A stretch of DNA of 64,000 bases from NCBI RefSeq assembly GCF_014161445.1, contig NZ_JABBXA010000011.1:62001-126000 (forward strand), in the 5' to 3' direction. The stretch's first letter is position 1; each line of letters opens with the position of its first letter. The notes below the pieces were generated by a model that did not search any database, was not told the origin of the DNA, and saw only the letters and a program-made list of their open reading frames with translations. Below, in pieces: positions 43,099 to 52,505 of this stretch. A program made the position numbers and the translations under genes. The stretch is from Microbispora sp. H13382 (GTDB lineage: Bacteria; Actinomycetota; Actinomycetes; Streptosporangiales; Streptosporangiaceae).

Positions 43099-45570
43099 TC
43101 AATCAGCGCGAGGGTCCCGGCCACGTCCGCTCCGTCGCGCTTTCCGTCGGGACTGTTGCTCGGTCGCTCTGCCGATTCCTGCCGTCCCCGCGGCGTTGGC
43201 GGGTGTGGTGAACCGGTCGCGGGAGGCTTGCCGGATCGCTGCCTCGCGTCCGGGAACGGCGGGCGGCAGAGGCCGGGTGCGCAGGGTAAACGCCGGGGTT
43301 TGCTGGCCGCCGGCGACCACCCGGGCGACTGCCTGGAACGCCCCGAGGTGGGCGAGGTCGTAGGGGGTGACGAGCGGAGCGGTGTGGGTTTTGAGCTCGC
43401 CGGCGTCCTTCGGTGAGACGGCGAAGTAGATCTTGTTGCGGGCGTCGGCGGACAGGGCTTCGCGTAGGTCGGCGGGGAGTTGGTCCAGGTGCTGGTGGGC
43501 GAGCACCAGCGAGAGGCGGTAGCCGCGGGCCTCGGCGAGGACGTCGTTGATGTGGCCGGGCAGGTTCAGGAAGTTGTGGCACTCGTCGATGTACAGGGCC
43601 GCGTCGCGGCGGTTGGTCTCGGCGAGAGTGGCGCGGCGGGTGGCGGCCTGCCAGGTGTGGGCGAGCAGGATCGACCCGAACAGGCGCGCGGCGTCGTCGC
43701 CGAGGATGCCCTTTGGGAGCCGGGCGAGCACGAGGCCGCCGTCGTTCAGGAGCTGCCCGATGGGGACGGTGGTGGCTGGACTGGTCAGCGCGTGCCGGAT
43801 GAAGGGCCGTAGCAGGACGGCACGCAGCTTGTTCATGACCGGCCCGATCACGCTGGCCTGTCCGGCGGGGGTGAGCGCCTGGTAGGAGTCCCAGAACCCG
43901 CGCAGCAGCTCATCGTCCAGCCGGGCGGTGACCCGCGTCCGGTAGGCGGAATCGGTCAGCAGCCGGGGGACGTCGGCCAAGGTGGCGCGGGGGCCGAGCA
44001 CCTTGGTGAGGGTGAGGCAGGTGGAGCGGAGCAGATCATCCACCCGCGGTCCCCATGCGGAGGAGAAACAGCGGTGGAAGATCGTGACGATCGAGTCGAC
44101 CGCGAACGCCGGGTCGGGCCCGGCGAGCACGTTGATCGCCGGAGGCCGGGCCGGGTCTTGCGGATCGAAGACGACCGTACGGCCGACCGCGGAATCGGGG
44201 AGCCGGGCGAGTACGTCGGTGATGAGGTCACCTTTGGGATCGATGACCAGCGCTCCACGCCCGGCCTCGGCGTCGGAGAGGATCATGTTGGCCAGCAGGG
44301 TGGATTTGCCGACGCCGGTCGCGCCGAGGACGTGGACGTGGTGGCGGGCATCGGCCACGGTGAGGGCTACGGGCCGCGTTGGGCCGCAGTCGGCGTCCCC
44401 CAGCATCCGCACCGTACCGGGGGCCCCGCCACGCGGCACGGCCGGTGATGGGGCGATGGGACGGGCCGCGGCGCGGGTGATGCCGGGGGCGTCGGCGTCC
44501 CACGGCAGGTGCGCGAGCGCGGCCAGCTCGCTGACCGACAGCAGATAGCCGCCGTCCATCCGCCGCAACGCGAGCACTGAAGCCGGTCGCGGTAGCCGGC
44601 GCCTGCGCAGGTACTGGTGGCCGGAGGTGAACACGGCGAAGACGCCGGCCAGCGTGTGTGCCTGCCCACGCAGCCGCTCGCGCGTCGCCTCACCGGATGC
44701 GGTCGAGGTGACGGCGTAGCGAAGCACGATCTGGTAACGCGGCTGACCTGATTTTGTGAGGATGGCGCGGATCTGCTCGGCTCGCTCGGGAAACATGCGG
44801 GCCAGCTCGCCGGGATGAGCATGGCCGGACATTGGCGCGAGTTCGTCCAGGACCTGACCGATAGGGTTGCTGGTGGGTGCGCCTCGGAGTGCCGCCGCCG
44901 CGCGGTGGGCTCGGCGCAGTCGGCGGCCGGTGGCGGGCCGGGCCAGGATCTGGACGATGGCCTGCTCGCCGGAGCGCAGGCCGCTCATCGCGGTGAGCAG
45001 GGGACGAACTGGGTCGTTAGCGTGGTCGATCTTGAGAGGAAAATGCTCGGCCCTGCCCAGTACGAGATGCCCGCCTGCTACTTGGAAGCCGGAGAACAAG
45101 GACGGCTCTGACGGACGGGTGGTGACAGTGGCGCCTGGCCACGCCGCCTGGATGGCCTTCTCCACCAAGCCCGGTGGGACGACGCCAGGCACCCACATCC
45201 TGACGCGAATCCCGGCCTCATCGGCGAGGTACTCCCATGACAGATGCGGCTGGCCGTAGAGAGCGCGCTTCCAGGCGGGGCGCAGCAGGCCGATGAGCTG
45301 ACTCCACAACACGACCGCGGCCTTCGGATCGCACTCGGGAGGGGAGGAGATCTCGATCAGGCGGGCACCGGGCTCCAGCCACGCGTGCCGCACCCGGACG
45401 AGCGCAGCGCGCATCATCGCGAGCGCTGACAGTGCCACTGCGATGACGAGCGCGACCTTCCAGCCGTAGGTCAGGAAGAGTTCCGGCAGCCGGGCGGGCA
45501 ACTCGCGGAAGAAGTCCAGAACAGCCTGCACATCACGGTCGTCGAGATCGCACAGAAGGCACTCGGTCAC
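43099..45570 (-). CDS. Type IV secretion coupling ATPase (VirD4/TraG-like)
   Basis: This 823-aa protein starts at GTG 45570, overlapping the VirB4 stop as GTGA. A membrane segment near residues 34-56 (WKVALVIAVALSALAMM) anchors it. Walker A GATGVGKSTLLANM lies in the middle and Walker B AALYIDECHNFLNL near the C-terminal third, with the LAHQHLDQLP motif typical of VirD4/TraD/TraG ATPases. These hexamers bring the DNA substrate to the secretion channel. A long N-terminal soluble domain precedes the motor. The order VirB4-VirD4 fits conjugative elements of Gram-positive bacteria. Confidence 0.88.
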   Translation of the reverse strand: MTECLLCDLDDRDVQAVLDFFRELPARLPELFLTYGWKVALVIAVALSALAMMRAALVRVRHAWLEPGARLIEISSPPECDPKAAVVLWSQLIGLLRPAWKRALYGQPHLSWEYLADEAGIRVRMWVPGVVPPGLVEKAIQAAWPGATVTTRPSEPSLFSGFQVAGGHLVLGRAEHFPLKIDHANDPVRPLLTAMSGLRSGEQAIVQILARPATGRRLRRAHRAAAALRGAPTSNPIGQVLDELAPMSGHAHPGELARMFPERAEQIRAILTKSGQPRYQIVLRYAVTSTASGEATRERLRGQAHTLAGVFAVFTSGHQYLRRRRLPRPASVLALRRMDGGYLLSVSELAALAHLPWDADAPGITRAAARPIAPSPAVPRGGAPGTVRMLGDADCGPTRPVALTVADARHHVHVLGATGVGKSTLLANMILSDAEAGRGALVIDPKGDLITDVLARLPDSAVGRTVVFDPQDPARPPAINVLAGPDPAFAVDSIVTIFHRCFSSAWGPRVDDLLRSTCLTLTKVLGPRATLADVPRLLTDSAYRTRVTARLDDELLRGFWDSYQALTPAGQASVIGPVMNKLRAVLLRPFIRHALTSPATTVPIGQLLNDGGLVLARLPKGILGDDAARLFGSILLAHTWQAATRRATLAETNRRDAALYIDECHNFLNLPGHINDVLAEARGYRLSLVLAHQHLDQLPADLREALSADARNKIYFAVSPKDAGELKTHTAPLVTPYDLAHLGAFQAVARVVAGGQQTPAFTLRTRPLPPAVPGREAAIRQASRDRFTTPANAAGTAGIGRATEQQSRRKARRSGRGRDPRAD

Positions 45571-47384
45571 AGCGGATCACCGTCCTCCTCGTCCTCATCC
45601 CGGACGAATGCGGATACGAGCGGTGGAGACGCGGGGCCGTCGCGAGACTCGCGGCGGGCCAGCTCGGCGAGCTCGGCCGGATCGGTCGTGATCAGCTCCG
45701 CCTCGGCGGGAGAGGCAATCACCTGGAACGCGATCCGGCTGGCCGGCCCAGCGACGAGGAGGGCCTCGCCGCGCTCCGCGGTGAGCAGGAACTGCCGCTC
45801 GCCCTCCGACAGGCCGAACGCCTCCCCGATCGCGCCGATCGCCTGCGGGGCCTGGCGGAGCAGGATCTGACCGGCGGCATTGGCGACGATGGCCTGACCG
45901 ACTTCGGAGCCGAGCAGGTCGGCGGCGTCCTGGGTGACCACGGCCAGGCCCGCCCAGTGCTTACGGGCGGCCTTGGCCATCCGGAACAGGAACCGCGCGC
46001 CTGCGTCCTCGCGCATCAGCAGCCACGCCTCGTCTACGACGACGAGCCGCTTGCGCCGGTCGCGAGGGTTGGCCACGCGCCGCCAGATCGCATCGAGTGC
46101 CAGGAGGGTGCCGACCGCTTTCATCTCCTCGGGCAGGTCGCGCAGGGAGAAGACGATGAGGTGGCCGGAGGGGTGGGTGGTGGTCGGCCCGTCGAACAGT
46201 TCGCGGTAGGAGCCGGTCACGTACGGGGTGAGCTGCACAGCGATGTCCTCACCCTGTGGATAACCGCCGAGGGTGGTGACGAGGTCGCCGAGCAGCGGGG
46301 CGGGCCTGGACCAGGTGGCCGGGTCGCGGGTGATGCCTGCCTCGGTGTAGGTGGTGAGGACGGCTGTGTCCAGCGTGGCGCGGATGTGCGGGCCGAGTGA
46401 CGCCTGGCCGAGCATGGTGGCGATGAGGGTCTGCAGGAACAGCGCCCGCCGAGCGAGCACGTCATCACGGGGGCCGTGGCTGGCCGGGAGGTCGAGGGGG
46501 TTCCACCGGACCCCGGTTGCGCCGAGCCGAAGGTAGGTGCCGCCGATGGCCTGGGCGAGCCGGGCGTACTCGTCCTCGGGGTCCACGACGGCGACCTCGA
46601 CCCCTTGATAGAGCAGCCTTAGCGTCTCGAGTTTGGTGAAGAAGCTCTTGCCGGCGCCGGACCGCGCCAGGGTGACGGAGTTGTGGTTGTCCTGGGCGAA
46701 GCGGTCCCATAGGACGACGCCGGAGCTGGAGGCACTCAGCCCGTACAGCACCGCGCTTCCGGAGGCGGGGACGGGCAGGTCGGGCGAGGTGAACGGGAAC
46801 GCCGCCGCCAACGCGGTGGTGTCGAAGCTGCGCGTCAGCCCGATTGCGTCGGTGGCCAGCGGCAGGCAGGTCACCCAGCCCTGGAGGGCGCGGAAGGTGG
46901 CGGGCTGGGCGTCCAGCAGGAGTGAGGCCGCCAGCGCGCGGACCCGCTCCACCTCCGCGGTCAGGTCCTCCTGGCTTGCGGCGTGGACGGTGAGGTACAG
47001 GCCGACTTTGAACAGGCGGCCGTGTCCTCGGGCGAGGCTGGCGGCCAGCTCGGTGGCGTCGTCGGCGGCGGTCTCGGTGTCGAAGTCCTGCAGCCGTCCC
47101 TGCTGGGCGTCGGCCTGGCTGGAGGATTCGAGCCGGGCGAGCTGGCGGCGCAGCCGCATCGCGGCGACCGCTTGCGGGATCGGCTCGATGTGCAGGCTGA
47201 CGTCCAGGCGGCCCGGGTAGGTGAGCAGCGGTTCCAGCCAGCCCGCGCCGACCTCGCGCGGGTACCCGGTGACGGCGAACGAGGCCAGCACGCCGTTCGG
47301 CAGCGTGAGGGTCTGCGCGCCCACCTGAAGGGCGCCGGGGTGGGCAAAGCTGCTCGGTGCGGGCTTGGTGCGGCGGAGTTTCAT
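45567..47384 (-). CDS. VirB4-type secretion ATPase
   Basis: This 605-aa protein starts at ATG 47384, with GGAGG at a spacing of 4; the longer frame upstream lies inside the PrgI gene. The N-terminal VirB4 domain includes LDVSLHIEPIPQAVAAMRLRRQLA. The motor follows: Walker A ARSGAGKSFFTKLETLRLL, then VAVVDPEDEYARLAQ, Walker B RLVVVDEAWLLM, and VVTQDAADLLGSE. VirB4 ATPases energise assembly of type IV secretion pili and channels at the membrane. The stop overlaps the coupling-protein start. The gene is complete and its motifs are intact. Confidence 0.9.
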   Translation of the reverse strand: MKLRRTKPAPSSFAHPGALQVGAQTLTLPNGVLASFAVTGYPREVGAGWLEPLLTYPGRLDVSLHIEPIPQAVAAMRLRRQLARLESSSQADAQQGRLQDFDTETAADDATELAASLARGHGRLFKVGLYLTVHAASQEDLTAEVERVRALAASLLLDAQPATFRALQGWVTCLPLATDAIGLTRSFDTTALAAAFPFTSPDLPVPASGSAVLYGLSASSSGVVLWDRFAQDNHNSVTLARSGAGKSFFTKLETLRLLYQGVEVAVVDPEDEYARLAQAIGGTYLRLGATGVRWNPLDLPASHGPRDDVLARRALFLQTLIATMLGQASLGPHIRATLDTAVLTTYTEAGITRDPATWSRPAPLLGDLVTTLGGYPQGEDIAVQLTPYVTGSYRELFDGPTTTHPSGHLIVFSLRDLPEEMKAVGTLLALDAIWRRVANPRDRRKRLVVVDEAWLLMREDAGARFLFRMAKAARKHWAGLAVVTQDAADLLGSEVGQAIVANAAGQILLRQAPQAIGAIGEAFGLSEGERQFLLTAERGEALLVAGPASRIAFQVIASPAEAELITTDPAELAELARRESRDGPASPPLVSAFVRDEDEEDGDPL

Positions 47385-48328
47385 CAAGCCTCCAGACCAC
47401 TGATCAACTCGTCGGGAAGTGCGGTCCCGGCCGGATGCCAGCCGCCCGGGTCCAGGCACTCGGTCAGCACCCGGCTGGCCGCGTCGGCGTTCAGCACCGC
47501 GGCGGCGACGCCGAGGGCGGCAAGGGCGCGTTGGGTCTCGACTGCGTAGCGCAACACCACCGCGGCCGAGGCGTCCCGTACGGTCGAGCGCCGCCCGCGA
47601 GGCGGATGCGGGTCGCGGATGACGATGAGCACCTGCCGGGCCAGAAGATCCCGGGAGGCGTTGAGCTGGTTCAGGAACGCGGCGTGTTCGGCGGCGGCAT
47701 GGGCCAGCGCCGGATGCGGAAGGTGCTCGGCCCGCTGCTCCAGAACCTCGACCAGGCCGGCGAGATCGACCGGGCGGGCGCGGACGAGGATCTGCACGGT
47801 GGTGTCCAGGGAGTTCAGCCACCGTCCGAACGCCCCGACCAGCGACGCCTGCTCATCGGCGGTGCGCAGGTGGAAGGACAGGGTGGAGGTCTCCACCAGC
47901 ACCGCGGTCCCGCCATCGGCCAGTTCCAAGGCTCCATCGCTGCGGACCGCACGAACGGGCAGGCGCAGCGGAGCGGGAAGCTTCCCACGCAGCCGGCACC
48001 ACCTCGGCGGCGGCACGACGCCATCCGGCGCGGCCACCACTTTCTTGGGCGAGCGCAGGAACAGCACGGCGGCGAGGGTGAATCGGTCGAGGGTGAGGCC
48101 GTCACGGCGGCCGAGCGCGAGCGTCGCGCCGAGCGCCACCAGTGGCAGCACCACGGCGGCGATGACCACGACCGGCACCACCTGCCGGAAGAGGTAGTAG
48201 ATGGAAGAGGCGAGAGCACCGGTGACGGCGAGGATGGCCAACTGCCGCGCGGTGAACCCATAGGCGATCTTGTCGGGGCGAGCGACGTCTGCCGGTATGC
48301 GGACGATCAGTGGCTCGGAGTCGTTCAC
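47384..48328 (-). CDS. PrgI-like inner-membrane component of conjugation
   Basis: This 314-aa protein starts at GTG 48328, with GAGG upstream at a spacing of 6. The first 130 residues match the PrgI/VirB3-like plan: VRIPADVARPDKIAYGFTARQLAILAVTGALA, two membrane helices, then DRFTLAAVLFLRSPKKVV. The soluble C-terminus (HLRTADEQASLVGAFGRWLNSLDTTVQILVRARPVD) resembles the first part of VirB4-like proteins. This arrangement is common in Gram-positive secretion operons, where PrgI directly precedes VirB4, as it does here by a 1-nt overlap. Confidence 0.82.
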   Translation of the reverse strand: MNDSEPLIVRIPADVARPDKIAYGFTARQLAILAVTGALASSIYYLFRQVVPVVVIAAVVLPLVALGATLALGRRDGLTLDRFTLAAVLFLRSPKKVVAAPDGVVPPPRWCRLRGKLPAPLRLPVRAVRSDGALELADGGTAVLVETSTLSFHLRTADEQASLVGAFGRWLNSLDTTVQILVRARPVDLAGLVEVLEQRAEHLPHPALAHAAAEHAAFLNQLNASRDLLARQVLIVIRDPHPPRGRRSTVRDASAAVVLRYAVETQRALAALGVAAAVLNADAASRVLTECLDPGGWHPAGTALPDELISGLEA

Positions 48329-49956
48329 CTCTCACCTCGTTTCGGCATCCGGCGCGGCGGCGGGTCGAGCCGTAGCCGGAGCTGCCGGGGCCGTGCGGGA
48401 CGGGTCGGCATGCCGGGCAGCAGGTCCTGCACGTACGGCGGCTTGGGCCTGATCCACGTCCCCTTCACCGGCGGCGGTGCGGGGGAGGGCGCGGGTGGGC
48501 GCGGGACGCGGGTCACGGGGAACGGCAACGCCAACTGCTTCCCCTGGTGCGCCTTACGCGAAGACGCAGGGGTGATCCCGAGCGGCAAGGCGAGCTGCTG
48601 TGCGGAACGGGAACTTCCCGACGCGGAGCCGGACGGGCTGGGGCGGGTAGGCGGGTTCATGGGCTTGCCTCCCGAGGCGGTAGGAGGTGAACCGGCGGCG
48701 GACGAGGCGCGCCGCGCCGTGGGGCGGGGCCATACGGTGCGGGAACCCGTGCCGTGCCGGTGGGCGGTGACCGTGGGACCGGGTGAGGGGCGTGAGCGGG
48801 CTCCGCGGAACACGCCGCCGAGCGCGCCCAGGGTCTTGTAGACGACCACGCCCTTGACCGCCCGCATCAGCAACTGCGGCTTGGCCTGCTGCCAGATGCT
48901 CCGCGCGACCCACCCCGGGATCTTGATCAGCACGTACAGCAGGCCAATCAAGATCAGTACATCCAAGGCGCTCCCGGCGGGGGAGGGCCGCCCGGCGGCG
49001 AACAGGTCGCGGGAGTCGGTGAGGTGGACCTTGAACGCCAGCAGCAGCACCAGCGCCTGCAGGACCTGTATGGCCAGCACCCCGGTGAAGGCGCGCCACC
49101 ACAGCCGGGCGATCCCCTCGGTCTGCGGCAACGCGTGGCACAGCAGCGCGAGCGGAGCAGAGATGATCAGGAACAGCAGCAGAGTGACGCGGATGACCGC
49201 GATGAACGCCAGGATCAGCCCCAGCAGCACGCTGCCCCCGGCCAGCAGCACCAGATACAGCGCGGCATTCACCGGATCGCTGACGACGGCGGCGACCCTG
49301 CCGGCCAGCAGATTCCCGGCCCGATCGGCGTCGACGCCCGTCCCGACCAATCCGTCGACCAGGCCGTTGGCGAACCGGACGGCATACTCACTGATCGTCA
49401 GTGAGCTGTTGCTCAGGATCGTCGCCAGCACCAGGCGCGGTATGAGATCCACCGCTGTGGTCGCGGTCTGCACGCTGCCGTACGCCATGACGATTACTCC
49501 GCCCGCCAGGACGAACAGCACGAGCAGCGCGTTGGAGACCACCCTCACCTGGCCTGTCAGCTCGCGCACTCGGGAAAGCAGCGCCGGCGGCGGGGAAGAG
49601 AGCAGAGTCCGTCCGACCATCGCGAAGGCCGGGTTGACCGCGTCGCGGACCAGGTCGGTGAACCAGCCGTTGACGGCCTTGTTCACCTTGCAGCCGACAT
49701 CCATCCAGCCGCACTCGCCCTTCCCCGTGGGCTGGGCAGGTGCCGTCGTGGGAGCGATCCAGCTCACCTGTGGTGAAGGAGACTGCGACGGCGCCGAGGT
49801 TGCCGTCGGTGCCGGAGTCGGCGTCGCCGGAGCGGCGGACGCGGGGCTCGCCATGAGCAGCGCAAGCGCGGCGGTGACCAGGGCGAGAGGGACGAGGCGA
49901 CGGATGCGAGCGCCGCATTTGGCAAGGCCCGGTCCGTGAGAGCTTCGGCGGTTCAC
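48325..49956 (-). CDS. VirB6/TrbL-like polytopic membrane protein
   Basis: This 543-aa protein starts at GTG 49956, with GGGAG at a spacing of 7. A cleavable-looking signal (LVPLALVTAALALLMASPASA) and a Pro/Thr/Ser-rich stretch precede KGECGWMDVGCKVNKAVNGWFTDLV. Five or more hydrophobic helices follow (for example VSNALLVLFVLAGGVIVMAYG and LYLVLLAGGSVLLGLILAFIAVIRV), and then a basic, disordered tail rich in P, R and S. This is the profile of the channel-forming VirB6/TrbL component of actinobacterial conjugation operons. Its stop overlaps the PrgI start. Confidence 0.8.
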   Translation of the reverse strand: MNRRSSHGPGLAKCGARIRRLVPLALVTAALALLMASPASAAPATPTPAPTATSAPSQSPSPQVSWIAPTTAPAQPTGKGECGWMDVGCKVNKAVNGWFTDLVRDAVNPAFAMVGRTLLSSPPPALLSRVRELTGQVRVVSNALLVLFVLAGGVIVMAYGSVQTATTAVDLIPRLVLATILSNSSLTISEYAVRFANGLVDGLVGTGVDADRAGNLLAGRVAAVVSDPVNAALYLVLLAGGSVLLGLILAFIAVIRVTLLLFLIISAPLALLCHALPQTEGIARLWWRAFTGVLAIQVLQALVLLLAFKVHLTDSRDLFAAGRPSPAGSALDVLILIGLLYVLIKIPGWVARSIWQQAKPQLLMRAVKGVVVYKTLGALGGVFRGARSRPSPGPTVTAHRHGTGSRTVWPRPTARRASSAAGSPPTASGGKPMNPPTRPSPSGSASGSSRSAQQLALPLGITPASSRKAHQGKQLALPFPVTRVPRPPAPSPAPPPVKGTWIRPKPPYVQDLLPGMPTRPARPRQLRLRLDPPPRRMPKRGER

Positions 49957-49958
49957 GG

Positions 49959-50333
49959 TCAGGCTCCCACGACGCCCTTGAGGATGCTGACCAGCAGCGG
50001 CGCCAGGGTCGCGATGCCGTACCCGATCCCGGCGTAGCGCAGAGTCTTCTTGGCCGCCTCGACCTCACTCGGGTCGCCACCGGCGAGGATGTAACGGACA
50101 CCGCCGATCGTCAGAAACAACGTGGCGAGGGCGACGAGCAGGCCGACGATGACGTTGCGCAGGTTGTCGATGACCTCGTTCAGCGACGACGGCGCGGCCA
50201 AGACGTCGGAGGCGGTACCGGTGTCGCTGATGGCCCACGCGATGCTCGTCTCGATGAGCAGGCCGAGCGTCATACCGGTCGCCACGGCGGCGACGGCCCG
50301 CACGGTCTGGCGTCTGGTGCGGTGGGATGTCAC
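49959..50333 (-). CDS. Pilin-like VirB2/TrbC small membrane protein
   Basis: This 124-aa protein is read from GTG 50333, which has a perfect AGGAGG at a spacing of 5; the ATG 18 bp upstream has none. A signal-like helix (AVAAVATGMTLGLLIETSIAWA) is followed by the segment SLNEVIDNLRNVIVGLLVALATLFLTIGGVRYILAGGDP and a second hydrophobic helix. This two-helix layout with GGVRYILAGGDP is characteristic of VirB2-like pilin or TrbC proteins of Gram-positive type IV systems. It lies 2 bp before the VirB6-like gene. Confidence 0.78.
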   Translation of the reverse strand: MTSHRTRRQTVRAVAAVATGMTLGLLIETSIAWAISDTGTASDVLAAPSSLNEVIDNLRNVIVGLLVALATLFLTIGGVRYILAGGDPSEVEAAKKTLRYAGIGYGIATLAPLLVSILKGVVGA

Positions 50334-50580
50334 TGCTGCCTCCTGAGTCATTGCCGGTGATGCCTGGAGGTAGGTGCCGGGAAGCACGCACGCCGCCGGC
50401 CTGCCGTGGCCTGGTGGGCGTCCTCCTTCGCATGGGCTGGAAGTTCCGATTCCGGTGGGTGACAGGGACCGGTGGCCGGAGTGCGGCCCGGCGAGCTCGG
50501 AAGATGCGCCCGTACTTCCCTTGCACCTGTGGAAAGACTTGGCTTCCTGCCCCGGTTGGGACATGGCCGCCGGAAATCGA

Positions 50581-51405
50581 TCAGAGCGAGGGCAGGGACA
50601 GTTCCCCGTCGATGAGCGCCTTGGCCAGGCGGGCCTCGGCCCGCTGGCGGCGCTTGAGTACCGCGCAGTAGAGCAGGCCGCGGTGGCGGCAGTAGACCGA
50701 CAGCGGAAGGTTCTCCAGCCGGGTCAGCCCGATCAGCTCGGCTGCTTCCGCCGTGATGATGCGCTGGCGGACCGCCTCCGCCAGGAGCAGGTCAGGGTGG
50801 CCGGCGGGGTAGACGAGGCTCTCGTCGCGGGTCGGGTCGGGATCGGTCAGCAGCTCGGGTGGCTTGACGGCGTAGGCGCGGAGGACGGCGAACCGGGTGA
50901 GACGGAACAGCCGCAGCAGCGGGTGCGTCCAGGCCAGGTTCACCCGGTTCAGGGCGTCCAGGTAGCAGGCGAGCACTTCGGCTTCCAGGTCTTCCCGGTC
51001 TGCGGTGACGGTCTCGGACAGCGTCCTGACCAGGCGGCGCAGCATCGGCAGAGCGAGTGCGACGGCGGCGACGGTCCACGCGCCGTGCTGGGTGCGGGAC
51101 TGGGCGATGAGGTGCCGCCAGACTTCATCGCGCGTCTTCCGCCCGCAGGACGGGTGCAGAAGGATCGCCCGCAGCTCGTCCAGCGGGATCGTCCGCCGCA
51201 GAAGGCCGGCGCAGAACCTGGTGCCGTCGACCGACAGCGGCTCCGGGCCCTGCATGAGTAGACGGAAGGCGTTCTCCGCGACGTCCAGCGGGAGACGGGA
51301 GGTGGCGGCAGCGCGCGGTGTGGTTTCGAAGAGGTGTCGCTCGCCCCCGGAGACCTGCAGGTCGTCGCAGGCGGTATCGGTGGTGATGGTGTCGGTGGAT
51401 GTCAT
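50581..51405 (-). CDS. Sigma-70-region-like regulatory protein at the head of the secretion operon
   Basis: This 274-aa protein starts at ATG 51405. The middle has REDLEAEVLACYLDALNRVNL, resembling region 2 of sigma factors. The C-terminus AVRQRIITAEAAELIGLTRLENLPLSVYCRHRGLLYCAVLKRRQRAEARLAKAL resembles a region 4 helix-turn-helix. Core-binding determinants are not obvious, so a true sigma factor is not certain. It is the first gene of the minus-strand run leading into the pilin and secretion genes, after a gap of about 250 bp. That suggests a dedicated regulator of transfer. Confidence 0.6.
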   Translation of the reverse strand: MTSTDTITTDTACDDLQVSGGERHLFETTPRAAATSRLPLDVAENAFRLLMQGPEPLSVDGTRFCAGLLRRTIPLDELRAILLHPSCGRKTRDEVWRHLIAQSRTQHGAWTVAAVALALPMLRRLVRTLSETVTADREDLEAEVLACYLDALNRVNLAWTHPLLRLFRLTRFAVLRAYAVKPPELLTDPDPTRDESLVYPAGHPDLLLAEAVRQRIITAEAAELIGLTRLENLPLSVYCRHRGLLYCAVLKRRQRAEARLAKALIDGELSLPSL

Positions 51406-52031
51406 TGCGGCCCCCGAATATCGATCGGTTCGGACACCGCTGATCTGCCACCGGCCCTGGTCAAGAACGGGACAAGACCAGTACGGACACCGGACAGCGC
51501 AATGATCACCAAAAGGATTCGTCAACGCCCGGAACCTGCTCTGATCTGCTGAAAGAGCGCTCAGAAGCCCCGGCGTAATTTGTAGAGGGCTCCCCAAAGG
51601 TGTGCCGGAACTGTCTGACCTGCGGCGATGACGCCAGTAGATCGGGCTCGGTCAAGTTCTCGTCATCACTGGCCGGAGAAAGGCTGCCCGGGTCTTCTTG
51701 ACCACTTGTGCGTCCTGAGGAACGTTGACTTCATGAGGGCCCGCAGAGAATTTCAGGCGTGAGGTGGCTCCTGGCCCCGGAGAAGAAACGCTGCTATGCG
51801 GTGGGTCTGTGCGGCGCAGAGCATCTCGAAAGTCGTCGTCGCAGGCTCCCCTGTGCTGCGCGCCGAGCACGTCGATGCGCTTCTAGGCACATCAACCGTC
51901 ATGGAGTGGAAGTGGCCGAAAAGAGTCAACAAGACCTGTTTGCCGACTTTATCCGGGCGCTGACTATCGCCACCAATCGGGGTTAACGTTCGACCGCTGA
52001 GATCACGAACGAAATCGCGCTTGCGAACCAG
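51406..52031. other. Gene-free stretch between divergent units
   Basis: No frame with good composition or a ribosome site. It should hold the promoter of the transfer operon on the minus strand. A short possible reading (about 51910-51986, AEKSQQDLFADFIRALTIATN) has plausible composition but no clear start. Confidence 0.4.
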
Positions 52032-52265
52032 GTGGGTGGGGTGAAGCTCACGTTCACGGCTTCGGCACCACTGGAGGAGCTGCTACGGCACGTCAACGAC
52101 ACGCTGCGGACGCTCAACCAGTTGCATGCCCGGGAGAACGGCGTACATCTGGCGGTGGCGTTGCTGCTCGTCGACTCGCTTGCCGATGCAACTGGCAAGA
52201 CTCCTTCGGAAGTGGTCCAGAGGCTGGCTCTCGCTATTGAAGGGCTCTTCCCTGAAGAGGCATAG
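52032..52265 (+). CDS. Small unrecognised helical protein
   Basis: This protein has at most 77 residues from GTG 52032 or GTG 52041. The sequence LEELLRHVNDTLRTLNQLHARENGVHLAVALLLVDSLADATGKTPSEVVQRLALAIEGLF has good amphipathic helix character and normal codon use, so it is probably real. There is no family assignment. It converges on the DUF397 gene. Confidence 0.5.
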   Translation: MGGVKLTFTASAPLEELLRHVNDTLRTLNQLHARENGVHLAVALLLVDSLADATGKTPSEVVQRLALAIEGLFPEEA

Positions 52266-52301
52266 CATGGCGGTCGTACCTGGTGTAGGAAAAAGGGTTC
52301 G

Positions 52302-52505
52302 TTAACCCTGATCGAACTCTCCGTCTTTGACGCCGCTGATGAAGGCGTCCCATTCTTCGGGAGTAAAGAGCAGTTTAGGGCCATTGGGGTTCTTGCTGTC
52401 GCGGACCGCGATCACACCAGGTAGATTGGCGGCGACTTCCACGCACTGCCCGCCGTTCCCGGAAGAGCGCGACGACTTCCGCCATACGGCGGCGCTCAGG
52501 TCCAT
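52302..52505 (-). CDS. DUF397 protein
   Basis: This 67-aa protein starts at ATG 52505, overlapping the XRE gene end by 10 bp. The sequence WRKSSRSSGNGGQCVEVAANLPGVIAVRDSKNPNGPKLLFTPEEWDAFISGVKDGEF is a complete DUF397 domain. These small actinobacterial proteins are encoded next to WhiJ-like XRE regulators and are thought to modulate them. The pair here is canonical. Confidence 0.92.
   Translation of the reverse strand: MDLSAAVWRKSSRSSGNGGQCVEVAANLPGVIAVRDSKNPNGPKLLFTPEEWDAFISGVKDGEFDQG

Noticed and set aside
47357..48841. Plus-strand open frame of 494 codons
   Set aside because: Antisense to PrgI and VirB6-like genes, which have clear membrane segments and coupled starts.
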